From contig CANKBG010000016.1 in the NCBI GenBank assembly GCA_947479935.1, forward strand, positions 1 through 55,402: DNA of 55,402 bases, given 5' to 3'. The notes beneath the pieces were generated by a model that worked only from the letters and a program-made list of their open reading frames with translations, ran no database searches and had not been told where the DNA came from. The position numbers were made by a program, and so were the translations under genes. This document shows positions 43,774-51,564 of the stretch, one piece after another. The stretch comes from Comamonadaceae bacterium. GTDB taxonomy: Bacteria > Pseudomonadota > Gammaproteobacteria > Burkholderiales > Burkholderiaceae_C. Position 1 is the first letter of the stretch. Each line of letters starts with the position of its first letter.

Positions 43774-44949
43774 GTGGTGACTTCAAGCTTTCCCTCATTG
43801 ACTGAAACATTGCCTCTCGATGCGGCCCATGCCGTTTTGATTGGCCGAATTTGGGTGCCGGGTGAAGGGCCTTACTTGGTCAAAGTGGGTGAACATGAAA
43901 TCACTGATTTATCAGCATTGGCGCTCACCTGCAGTGATTTGATGGAGATGGACCACGCAGCAGCCATCGTCTCGCAACACACAGGTCGAACATGGTCTAC
44001 GCCTACCGTTTGGGCAAATACCGATCCCTTGAATCAAAACCATCAAGCAGCTTGGTTCCTAGCGCCCACCGACCTGCAAGCCATCAAAGCCGCAGGTGTG
44101 ACCTTTGTGGCCAGCATGCTTGAGCGGGTCATTGAAGAGCAAGCGCGTGGCGATGCCGCCAAAGCTGAAAGTGTTCGCAAAGCCGTGATCAGCGTGATGG
44201 GCGATAACCTGCGCGATGTCAAACCAGGCTCCGATCAAGCAACGAAGCTCAAAGAGGTTTTGGTGGCGCAAGGCGTGTGGTCGCAGTATTTGGAAGTGGG
44301 CATTGGCCCAGATGCCGAAATTTTCACTAAATCCCAAGCGATGAGCGCAGTCGGTTCTGGCTTTGATGTGGGCCTCCATCCAGGCAGTTCATGGAACAAC
44401 CCCGAGCCCGAAATTGTGTTGGTCATCAATTCAAAAGGCAATGTGGTGGGGGCGGCCCTGGGCAACGATGTCAACCTGCGCGACTTTGAAGGCCGAAGTG
44501 CTCTGCTGCTAGGAAAAGCCAAAGACAACAATGCCAGTTGTGCGATTGGCCCCTTCATCCGTTTGTTCGATGCCCACTACACCATCGACAGCGTGCGCGC
44601 CACTGACCTTAGCATGACGGTCAAAGGGCCAGAAGGATTTGTGATGCAAGGCAGCAGTTCGCTCAGTCAAATAAGCCGCGACCCCTTGGACTTGGCTGCG
44701 CAAGCCATTGGCAAATACCACCAGTACCCCGATGGCTTGGTTTTGTTTTTAGGCACCATGTTTGCCCCCACCCAAGATCGCCACGGCCCCGGTCAAGGCT
44801 TCACCCATGTGGTGGGTGATACCGTGGCTATTTCTACACCGCAACTGGGCACCCTCTACAACCGCGTCACCAACTCTGACCTAGCGCCGCCATGGACTTA
44901 CGGCATAAGGGCATTGATGCAAGACTTGGCCAAACGCCGCGCCAACTAG
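43774..44949 (+). CDS. Fumarylacetoacetate hydrolase-family protein (long form)
   Basis: 391 residues with a GTG start supported by AGGAGA 7 nt upstream. The C-terminal two thirds hold the FAH fold: VGIGPDAEIFTKSQAMSAVG, NNPEPEIVLVINSKG (metal Glu residues), GNDVNLRDFEGRSA and GQGFTHVVGDTVAIS. The long N-terminal domain resembles 2-keto-3-deoxy-arabinonate/fuconate dehydratase-type members rather than aromatic ones. It follows the MarR gene by 49 nt and ends before a small hairpin. Could be a sugar-acid dehydratase or part of the aromatic set; not resolved. Confidence 0.82.
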   Translation: MVTSSFPSLTETLPLDAAHAVLIGRIWVPGEGPYLVKVGEHEITDLSALALTCSDLMEMDHAAAIVSQHTGRTWSTPTVWANTDPLNQNHQAAWFLAPTDLQAIKAAGVTFVASMLERVIEEQARGDAAKAESVRKAVISVMGDNLRDVKPGSDQATKLKEVLVAQGVWSQYLEVGIGPDAEIFTKSQAMSAVGSGFDVGLHPGSSWNNPEPEIVLVINSKGNVVGAALGNDVNLRDFEGRSALLLGKAKDNNASCAIGPFIRLFDAHYTIDSVRATDLSMTVKGPEGFVMQGSSSLSQISRDPLDLAAQAIGKYHQYPDGLVLFLGTMFAPTQDRHGPGQGFTHVVGDTVAISTPQLGTLYNRVTNSDLAPPWTYGIRALMQDLAKRRAN

Positions 44950-45017
44950 ACCACAGGGCAACCTAGCCACAAGCGATGCAAGAAGGTTGGCTTCCACTGG
45001 CATAATTCAGCCCTTAG

Positions 45018-45038
45018 GCCAGTCTAGAACTGGCTTTT
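45018..45038 (+). terminator. Short hairpin with T-run after the FAH-family gene
   Basis: GCCAGT (45018-45023) pairs with ACTGGC (45029-45034) around a 5-nt loop, followed by TTTT. It lies 69 nt after the FAH stop and 26 nt before the FKBP start, so it may end the upstream transcript. Modest stability. Confidence 0.4.
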
Positions 45039-45064
45039 CCATGACACTTCACTAGGACGCTCTC

Positions 45065-45415
45065 ATGAACACCACAGCCACCGGCCTGCAATACGAAGAC
45101 ACAGTGGTCGGCGACGGCGCCGAAGCCACCAAAGGCCAAACAGTCACCGTGCATTACACCGGTTGGCTTTTCGAAGACGGCGAACAAGGCGCTAAATTTG
45201 ACTCCAGCAAAGACCGCAGCGATCCTTTCGAATTCATTTTGGGTGCCGGTATGGTCATCCGCGGCTGGGACGAAGGCGTGGCGGGCATGAAAATTGGGGG
45301 TGCTCGCACCTTGATCATTCCTTCTGACTTGGGCTACGGCTCTCGCGGCGCTGGCGGCGTGATTCCCCCCAACGCCACCCTGAAATTTGACGTCGAATTG
45401 CTAGAATTGTCATAA
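45065..45415 (+). CDS. FKBP-type peptidyl-prolyl cis-trans isomerase
   Basis: 116 residues, a single FKBP domain without a signal peptide, so cytosolic. VTVHYTGWLFEDGEQGAKFDSS, FEFILGAGMVIRGWDEGVAGM and LGYGSRGAGGVIPPNATLKFDVELL are the conserved FKBP segments with the active-site aromatic residues. It helps proline isomerisation in protein folding. It precedes grpE by 81 nt, and a hairpin and a heat-shock promoter are found in that gap, so it probably has its own transcript. Confidence 0.95.
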   Translation: MNTTATGLQYEDTVVGDGAEATKGQTVTVHYTGWLFEDGEQGAKFDSSKDRSDPFEFILGAGMVIRGWDEGVAGMKIGGARTLIIPSDLGYGSRGAGGVIPPNATLKFDVELLELS

Positions 45416-45421
45416 CTCAAG

Positions 45422-45439
45422 CAAGTCCAAAGGGACTTG
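45422..45439 (+). terminator. Small hairpin after the FKBP gene
   Basis: CAAGTCC (45422-45428) pairs with GGACTTG (45433-45439), loop of four. It partly overlaps the sigma-32 -35 element of grpE at 45436-45442. No strong T-run follows. Confidence 0.35.
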
Positions 45440-45463
45440 AAATCTTTCAAAACGCCCCCAACT
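45436..45463 (+). promoter_or_regulatory. Sigma-32 (RpoH) promoter of grpE
   Basis: CTTGAAA (45436-45442), 13-nt spacer, CCCCAACT (45456-45463). The E. coli heat-shock consensus is CTTGAAA-N13-15-CCCCATNT, so the match is close in both boxes and spacing. It lies 33 nt upstream of the grpE start. Confidence 0.7.
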
Positions 45464-45473
45464 TTGGGGCGTT
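45451..45473 (+). terminator. 8-bp GC-rich hairpin overlapping the grpE -10 box
   Basis: AACGCCCC (45451-45458) pairs exactly with GGGGCGTT (45466-45473), loop of seven. The following GTCATTTATT is only mildly T-rich. It can act as the FKBP transcript terminator, and the same bases contain the grpE heat-shock -10 element. Confidence 0.55.
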
Positions 45474-45496
45474 GTCATTTATTGCGGATGCATTTC

Positions 45497-46108
45497 ATGT
45501 CTGATTCCAGCTCACAAAACACCCCAAATCAAAACCCCAACCCAGGCGCAGCAGGCGTGATGCCCACTGCCGATGCTTTGGCGGCGGCTGCTGCTGCCAT
45601 GGGCTCAGACACTCAGGCACAGCACGCCTCTGTGCCTCAAGATCCTCTGGCTGATGCACAAGCTGAACTGACCAATGTGAAGGCCCAAAACGCCACGCTG
45701 GCAGACCAATACCTGCGCGCCCAAGCCGATGTGCAAAACGCCCGGCGCCGCGCTGATGAAGAAATTTCCAAAGCCCGCAAGTTTGCTGTGGAGGGTTTTG
45801 CCGACAGCCTGCTTCCCGTATTGGACAGTTTGGAAGCCGGCTTGGCCATTCAAAACGTCACGCCAGAGCAAATTCGCGAGGGCGCAGAGGCCACGCTTCG
45901 CCAATTGAAAAGTGCTTTGGAGCGCAACAAGGTGATTGAAATCAACCCTGCGGCCGGCATCAAGTTTGACCCGCACCATCACCAGGCCATCAGTGTGGTC
46001 CCTGCAGAACAAGAACCCAACACAGTTGTCACCGTTTTGCAAAAAGGCTATCTCATTGCAGAACGAGTGTTACGCCCCGCCTTGGTCACGGTGACAGCGC
46101 CCAAATAA
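45497..46108 (+). CDS. grpE: Nucleotide exchange factor GrpE
   Basis: 203 residues from the ATG at 45497; an ATG 9 nt earlier is also possible. The first 55 residues are Asn/Gln/Ala-rich and disordered, followed by a long coiled coil ([26 protein letters not shown]) and the C-terminal beta domain with [13 protein letters not shown] and [18 protein letters not shown]. GrpE releases ADP from DnaK. It begins the grpE-dnaK-dnaJ heat-shock set and has its own sigma-32 promoter. Confidence 0.95.
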   Translation: MSDSSSQNTPNQNPNPGAAGVMPTADALAAAAAAMGSDTQAQHASVPQDPLADAQAELTNVKAQNATLADQYLRAQADVQNARRRADEEISKARKFAVEGFADSLLPVLDSLEAGLAIQNVTPEQIREGAEATLRQLKSALERNKVIEINPAAGIKFDPHHHQAISVVPAEQEPNTVVTVLQKGYLIAERVLRPALVTVTAPK

Positions 46109-46179
46109 CTTCAGAAGTAGAAAACAGCCTCTTTGGAGGCATATGAAGGCAAAAAAGACGCAATTTCAAGCAATTTAGC

Positions 46180-46206
46180 CTTGAAATTGACCCAACCGCC
46201 CCTACT
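46180..46206 (+). promoter_or_regulatory. Sigma-32 (RpoH) promoter of dnaK
   Basis: CTTGAAA (46180-46186), 12-nt spacer, CCCCTACT (46199-46206), 42 nt before the dnaK start. The -35 box is a perfect match and the -10 box retains CCCC. Independent transcription of dnaK from its own heat-shock promoter is therefore likely. Confidence 0.65.
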
Positions 46207-46248
46207 TCTGTTTCATTCAAGCATTTTTTAGATTTACCGGAGAAGAAC

Positions 46249-48180
46249 ATGGGAAGAATCATTGGTATCGACTTGGGCACCACCAACTCTTGCGTGGCCA
46301 TCATGGAGGGCAACACCACCAAGGTGATTGAAAACGCCGAAGGCGCACGCACCACGCCTTCCATCATTGCGTATCAAGAAGACGGCGAAATTTTGGTCGG
46401 CGCGTCCGCCAAACGTCAAGCTGTCACCAACCCTCGCAACACGCTGTATGCCGTGAAGCGTTTGATTGGTCGCAAGTTCGCTGAAAAAGAAGTTCAAAAA
46501 GACATCGACCTGATGCCTTACACCATTGCCAAAGCCGACAATGGCGACGCGTGGGTGGAAGTTCGCGGCAACAAGTTGGCGCCGCCCCAAATCAGCGCTG
46601 AAGTGCTTCGCAAGATGAAGAAAACTGCCGAGGACTACCTCGGCGAGGAAGTGACAGAAGCTGTGATCACGGTGCCTGCTTACTTCAACGACGCACAACG
46701 TCAAGCGACCAAAGATGCGGGCCGCATTGCAGGCCTGGACGTGAAGCGCATCATCAATGAGCCGACAGCCGCCGCATTGGCTTTCGGTTTGGACAAAACA
46801 GAAAAAGGCGATCGCAAAATTGCGGTGTATGACTTGGGTGGCGGAACGTTTGACGTGTCCATCATCGAAATAGCTGACGTCGATGGCGAAAAACAATTTG
46901 AAGTGCTCTCCACCAATGGCGACACCTTTTTGGGCGGCGAAGATTTCGACCAACGCATCATCGAGCACATCATCACCGAATTCAAAAAAGAAAGCGGCGT
47001 TGATTTGTCCAAAGACGTACTGGCCCTGCAGCGCTTAAAAGAAGCCGCTGAAAAAGCCAAGATCGAATTGTCCAGCTCTGCGGGCACCGACATCAACTTG
47101 CCCTACATCACCGCAGATGCGACGGGTCCTAAACACCTGAACATCAAACTCAGTCGTGCCAAGTTGGAGAGTTTGGTTGACGAGTTGATCGAGCGCACCA
47201 TGGCACCTTGCCGCATGGCCATTAAAGACGCAGGTGTCAGCGTGTCTGACATTGACGACATCATTTTGGTGGGCGGTATGTCACGCATGCCCAAAGTGCA
47301 AGACAAGGTCAAGGAGTTCTTCGGCAAAGAGCCACGCAAAGACGTGAACCCTGACGAAGCTGTGGCGGTAGGCGCTGCCATTCAAGGTCAGGTTTTGTCT
47401 GGCGATCGCAAAGACGTGCTTTTGTTAGACGTCACACCTTTGTCTTTGGGCATTGAAACCTTGGGTGGCGTGATGACCAAAATGATCACCAAGAACACCA
47501 CCATTCCAACCAAGTTTGCACAAACCTACTCCACCGCTGATGACAATCAGCCTGCTGTGACCATCAAGGTTTACCAAGGCGAGCGCGAGATGGCCAGTGG
47601 CAACAAGTTGCTAGGTGAGTTCAATCTCGAAGGCATTCCGCCAGCCGCACGTGGCACACCTCAAATTGAAGTGTCCTTTGACATTGACGCCAACGGCATC
47701 TTGCACGTGGGCGCCAAAGACAAAGGCACCGGCAAAGAAAACAAAATCACCATCAAAGCCAACTCCGGCTTGTCTGAAGCCGAAATTCAGCAGATGGTGA
47801 AAGACGCTGAGTTGAATGCCGAGGACGACAGGAAGAAACTCGAAATAGTTCAGGCCAAGAATTCAGGCGAAGCAAGTGTTCACAGTGTGAAGAAAAGCTT
47901 GACCGAGTACGGCGACAAAATTGAAGCAGACGAGAAAACCAAAATCGAAGCGGCCTTGAAAGAATTGGAAGAAGCTTTGAAAGGCGAAGACAAAGACGCC
48001 ATCCAAGCCAAAACTGAATCGCTCATGACTGTCAGCCAAAAGTTGGGTGAAAAAATGTACGCCGACATGCAAGCCAAAGAAGCAGCAGCCGGTGGTGCAG
48101 CGGGCGGCCCTGGCGCCGAGGCCAAACCTGCAGATGACAATGTGGTCGATGCAGAAGTGAAAGAAGTTAAAAAGGGCTAA
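46249..48180 (+). CDS. dnaK: Molecular chaperone DnaK (Hsp70)
   Basis: 643 residues, full length. [18 protein letters not shown] opens the ATPase domain, followed by [16 protein letters not shown] and [13 protein letters not shown]; the substrate-binding domain starts after [14 protein letters not shown], and the C-terminus has the charged EVKEVKKG tail of bacterial DnaK. It binds unfolded peptides in an ATP cycle driven by DnaJ and GrpE. A sigma-32 promoter is seen upstream and dnaJ lies 99 nt downstream. Confidence 0.98.
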   Translation: MGRIIGIDLGTTNSCVAIMEGNTTKVIENAEGARTTPSIIAYQEDGEILVGASAKRQAVTNPRNTLYAVKRLIGRKFAEKEVQKDIDLMPYTIAKADNGDAWVEVRGNKLAPPQISAEVLRKMKKTAEDYLGEEVTEAVITVPAYFNDAQRQATKDAGRIAGLDVKRIINEPTAAALAFGLDKTEKGDRKIAVYDLGGGTFDVSIIEIADVDGEKQFEVLSTNGDTFLGGEDFDQRIIEHIITEFKKESGVDLSKDVLALQRLKEAAEKAKIELSSSAGTDINLPYITADATGPKHLNIKLSRAKLESLVDELIERTMAPCRMAIKDAGVSVSDIDDIILVGGMSRMPKVQDKVKEFFGKEPRKDVNPDEAVAVGAAIQGQVLSGDRKDVLLLDVTPLSLGIETLGGVMTKMITKNTTIPTKFAQTYSTADDNQPAVTIKVYQGEREMASGNKLLGEFNLEGIPPAARGTPQIEVSFDIDANGILHVGAKDKGTGKENKITIKANSGLSEAEIQQMVKDAELNAEDDRKKLEIVQAKNSGEASVHSVKKSLTEYGDKIEADEKTKIEAALKELEEALKGEDKDAIQAKTESLMTVSQKLGEKMYADMQAKEAAAGGAAGGPGAEAKPADDNVVDAEVKEVKKG

Positions 48181-48279
48181 GCCTTTTCCTTAAGGGCAAT
48201 AGCCCAAGCCGCCGCGTTAGCGTATTCCGTCATGGAAATCGCTTTCGCGGCGTTCTTGTTCAAACAGTAGCAAAACACG

Positions 48280-49422
48280 ATGGCCAAAAGAGACTTTTAC
48301 GAAGTATTGGGTATAGCGAAAAACGCCTCAGAAGATGAGATTAAAAAGGCGTATCGCAAATTGGCGATGAAGTTCCACCCCGACAGACATCAGGGCGACG
48401 ACGCCAAAGAAGCCGAGGCCAAATTCAAAGAGGTCAAAGAGGCCTACGAGATGTTGTCGGACGCTCAAAAACGTGCCGCCTACGACCAACACGGTCATGC
48501 GGGTGTCGATCCAAATATGCGCGGTCCCGGCGGTGGTGCTGAAGGCTTTGGCGGTTTTGGTGAAGCCTTTGGCGACATCTTTGGCGACATCTTTGGGCAA
48601 CAAAGAGGGGGTGCTGGCCGCGGTGGACGCCAGGTATTCCGAGGTGGCGATTTGAGCTACGCCATGGAAGTCACGATGGAAGAAGCGGCGGCTGGCAAAG
48701 ATGCACAAATTCGAATTCCAAGCTGGGATGAGTGCGACCCCTGCGGTGGTTCGGGTGCCAAAAAAGGCACCAGCGCCAAAACCTGCGGCACTTGCCAAGG
48801 CTCTGGCACTGTGCAAATGCGCCAAGGCTTTTTCAGCGTACAACAAACTTGTCCACATTGCCGCGGTTCCGGAAAAATCATCGCTGACCCATGCCCTTCT
48901 TGCAGCGGCCAAGGTAAACTTAAAAAGCAAAAGACACTCGAAGTCAAAATTCCTTCAGGCATAGACGATGGCATGCGCATTCGCAGCACCGGCAACGGCG
49001 AACCCGGCACCAATGGGGGGCCACCTGGCGACTTGTACATTGAAATTCGCCTGAAAAAACACGATATCTTTGAGCGCGATGGCGACGACTTGCATTGCTC
49101 CGTACCCATCAGTTTCAGCAAAGCTGCACTAGGCGGTGAGATTGACGTACCCACACTCAATGGCAAAGCGGCCATCGACATTCCTGAAGGCACACAAACG
49201 GGCAAACAATTCCGTTTACGCGGCAAAGGCATTAAAGGCGTGCGTGCAAGTTACCCTGGCGACCTTTATTGCCACATCACAGTAGAGACGCCTGTTAAGC
49301 TTACCGAGCACCAACGCAAGTTACTCAAAGAGTTTGATGAGTCCTTGCAAAAAGGCGGCGCCAAACACATGCCGACTGGCAACAGCTGGACTGACAAACT
49401 CAAAGGTTTATTTGGCGCTTAA
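48280..49422 (+). CDS. dnaJ: Co-chaperone DnaJ (Hsp40)
   Basis: 380 residues. The J domain has [12 protein letters not shown] with the HPD triad, followed by a Gly/Phe-rich region, and then four CxxCxGxG zinc repeats ([32 protein letters not shown]). The C-terminal peptide-binding domain is complete. It stimulates the DnaK ATPase and delivers substrates. The 99-nt gap from dnaK shows no clear promoter, so it is probably co-transcribed with it. Confidence 0.98.
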   Translation: MAKRDFYEVLGIAKNASEDEIKKAYRKLAMKFHPDRHQGDDAKEAEAKFKEVKEAYEMLSDAQKRAAYDQHGHAGVDPNMRGPGGGAEGFGGFGEAFGDIFGDIFGQQRGGAGRGGRQVFRGGDLSYAMEVTMEEAAAGKDAQIRIPSWDECDPCGGSGAKKGTSAKTCGTCQGSGTVQMRQGFFSVQQTCPHCRGSGKIIADPCPSCSGQGKLKKQKTLEVKIPSGIDDGMRIRSTGNGEPGTNGGPPGDLYIEIRLKKHDIFERDGDDLHCSVPISFSKAALGGEIDVPTLNGKAAIDIPEGTQTGKQFRLRGKGIKGVRASYPGDLYCHITVETPVKLTEHQRKLLKEFDESLQKGGAKHMPTGNSWTDKLKGLFGA

Positions 49423-49431
49423 ACTTGATGT

Positions 49432-51093
49432 ATGACCACTCAAAGCCACCGACCTTCAGCCGCTAACCCTCGCGGTTGGCATCCTGCATGGGTTGCTTTG
49501 ATCAGCAGTATTTGGCTGGCCAGTGTGGGCAACATCGCCCTCTGGCAACAAATTTTCCAACTCCCCGAGGTCAATGGATGGCGCGGCTTTGCCTTTGCCG
49601 TCGGATTTGGCCTGATCATCACGGCGGCCCTTACCACTATTTTGAGCGTCTTGAGTTGGCGCTGGTTGCTCAAACCCATCTTGACCATTTTCTTTTTGAG
49701 CGCAGCCAGTGGCGCCTACTTCATGGTCAGTTACGGCATCGTGATTGACAGCACCATGATCACCAACGTGGTTCAAACCGATACCAAAGAAGCTTTGGAT
49801 TTGCTGAATTGGCGGATGCTCATCAGCCTCCTGATTTTGGGCATCTTTCCAACTTGGGTGCTTTGGAAAACACCCATCAAATCCCTGCTGATCAGCCAGC
49901 AAGCCGTTAGCAATTCCCTCATGGGTGTTGTCTCTGTCGTTGTCATCGTAGGGGCATTGTTGGCTGTGTTCCAAGACTTTTCATCCATCATGCGCAACCA
50001 CACCCAGTTGCGTTATTTAGTCAATCCGCTCAACAGCTACTACGCCATCGGCATGGTGGCTGCCAAGCCTTTTCAGCGCGATCACAAAATACTGCTGCCC
50101 ATTGGTCAAGACGCCAAGATCGCAGCGCTAAAGCCCAGCGACAAACCACCATTGCTGTTGTTGGTTTTAGGTGAAACAGCGCGCATGGGTAACTTTGGTG
50201 TGAATGGTTATGAGCGCCCTACCACCCCTGAGTTGGCGCAAGAAAATATCATCAGCTTGAAAGGTGTCATGTCTTGCGGCACCAGCACCGCCACCTCAGT
50301 GCCCTGCATGTTTTCGCATCTAGGCAAAGAAAAGTTTGAAGCCCGAAAAGTCAATTATGAAAGCCTCATTGATGTCCTCCAACACGCCGGCTTGGCCGTG
50401 GTCTGGATAGACAACCAGTCGGGTTGCAAAGGGGTTTGTGAACGTGTGCCGCAAGTATTGACCAAAGAACTCAAACATCCCACGCTTTGCAAAGACGGTG
50501 AATGTTTTGACGAAATTATGTTGCAACAACTGGATGAACGCATTCAAGCCTTGCCAGCAGAACGTCGTGCCAAAGGTGTGGTGGTGGTGATGCACCAGAT
50601 GGGCAGTCATGGCCCCGCTTACTATAAGCGCGTGCCCGATAGCTTTAAGAAATTTAAACCAGAATGCAGCAGCAATGCACTGCAAGAATGCAGCCGTGAG
50701 CAAGTAGTCAATTCTTTTGACAACACCATTTTGTACACAGACCACTTTTTGAGCCAAGCCATTCAGTGGTTGAAAAAATCAGAAAGCAGCTCGGCACCTG
50801 CCCTGATTTATGTATCAGATCATGGCGAGTCTTTGGGCGAAAATAATTTGTACTTGCATGGCTTACCCTACCAAGTTGCGCCTGATGTCCAAAAAAGAGT
50901 TCCCTGGATCACTTGGTGGTCTGCTCGCTTTGAAAAACAAATGGGCTTGCAAAGCACGTGTCTCAAAAATAAAAGGGACATGCCCCTCACACACGATCAC
51001 TATTTCCATTCTGTGTTGGGGCTGCTGGGCATCAGCACAGAGGTCTATCAGGCCCCGTTGGATGTGCATGCGGATTGCCGCCAAAAATCATAA
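49432..51093 (+). CDS. eptA: Lipid A phosphoethanolamine transferase (EptA-type)
   Basis: 553 residues. Five N-terminal membrane helices occupy about residues 17-180. The periplasmic sulfatase-fold domain has LGETARMGNFGVNGYERPTTP with metal Glu248, the catalytic Thr in SCGTSTATSVPCMF (about 284), and YVSDHGESLGE near the end with further metal ligands. It adds phosphoethanolamine to lipid A, lowering the negative surface charge. The start is only 9 nt after the dnaJ stop, so read-through from the heat-shock operon is likely. The 3' end overlaps the convergent DUF1854 gene by 6 nt. Confidence 0.9.
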   Translation: MTTQSHRPSAANPRGWHPAWVALISSIWLASVGNIALWQQIFQLPEVNGWRGFAFAVGFGLIITAALTTILSVLSWRWLLKPILTIFFLSAASGAYFMVSYGIVIDSTMITNVVQTDTKEALDLLNWRMLISLLILGIFPTWVLWKTPIKSLLISQQAVSNSLMGVVSVVVIVGALLAVFQDFSSIMRNHTQLRYLVNPLNSYYAIGMVAAKPFQRDHKILLPIGQDAKIAALKPSDKPPLLLLVLGETARMGNFGVNGYERPTTPELAQENIISLKGVMSCGTSTATSVPCMFSHLGKEKFEARKVNYESLIDVLQHAGLAVVWIDNQSGCKGVCERVPQVLTKELKHPTLCKDGECFDEIMLQQLDERIQALPAERRAKGVVVVMHQMGSHGPAYYKRVPDSFKKFKPECSSNALQECSREQVVNSFDNTILYTDHFLSQAIQWLKKSESSSAPALIYVSDHGESLGENNLYLHGLPYQVAPDVQKRVPWITWWSARFEKQMGLQSTCLKNKRDMPLTHDHYFHSVLGLLGISTEVYQAPLDVHADCRQKS

Positions 51094-51564
51094 AAATCGA
51101 TCGAACAATTTTCGCGAATAGCGATCCATTTGAGCCAAATCGCGAATCAAAAATTGAACGCCATGGCCATCGGTCACCAAGAGAACGGACGCCGACAAAC
51201 GGCGTATGTCTTCTTCGCCTTTGAGCAGCAGATTGGTACGACCTCGATCGGTCTCTATGTCCCAAGTGCTGGGCGTCACAAAACTGCTCACGCCATACAA
51301 CTTTAAAATTTGCGGCATAAACTCACGCTGACGCATGGCCAGCAGAACCTTGGCACGAACAGCCTCGGTCAATTGATTCAAATGTGGAATCCACAAGAGT
51401 TCTTTGCCGTCAACGTCCACCAATGCAATACCCTCTTCAGGCGCGGCCACAGGGAAAGAGCGCACAGCCATCACATGTTCATGCTGCTTGCCATCGTGAG
51501 CCACAAAAAACCAGCGGCCTGAAGGGCCTTGGTCGAATTGAATATTTTGCAACGCTGCACTCAT
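51088..51564 (-). CDS. DUF1854 protein, cyanophycin metabolism-associated
   Basis: 158 residues, soluble, no signal peptide. It has the DUF1854 pattern, including GIALVDVDGKELLWIPHLNQL and the later TWDIETDRGRTNLLLKGEEDIRRL. The family's biochemical role is not known, but it is repeatedly found with a dedicated ABC transporter beside cyanophycin genes. Here it overlaps that transporter gene by ATGA and is divergent from cphA, which supports the association. Confidence 0.85.
   Translation of the reverse strand: MSAALQNIQFDQGPSGRWFFVAHDGKQHEHVMAVRSFPVAAPEEGIALVDVDGKELLWIPHLNQLTEAVRAKVLLAMRQREFMPQILKLYGVSSFVTPSTWDIETDRGRTNLLLKGEEDIRRLSASVLLVTDGHGVQFLIRDLAQMDRYSRKLFDRFL

Noticed and set aside
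46127..46140. GCCTC/GAGGC hairpin between grpE and dnaK
   Set aside because: Only five base pairs and no following T-run; not convincing as a terminator.
46234..46968. 244-codon minus-strand frame opposite dnaK
   Set aside because: Antisense to highly conserved dnaK codons; His/Phe-rich composition is typical of a mirror reading frame.
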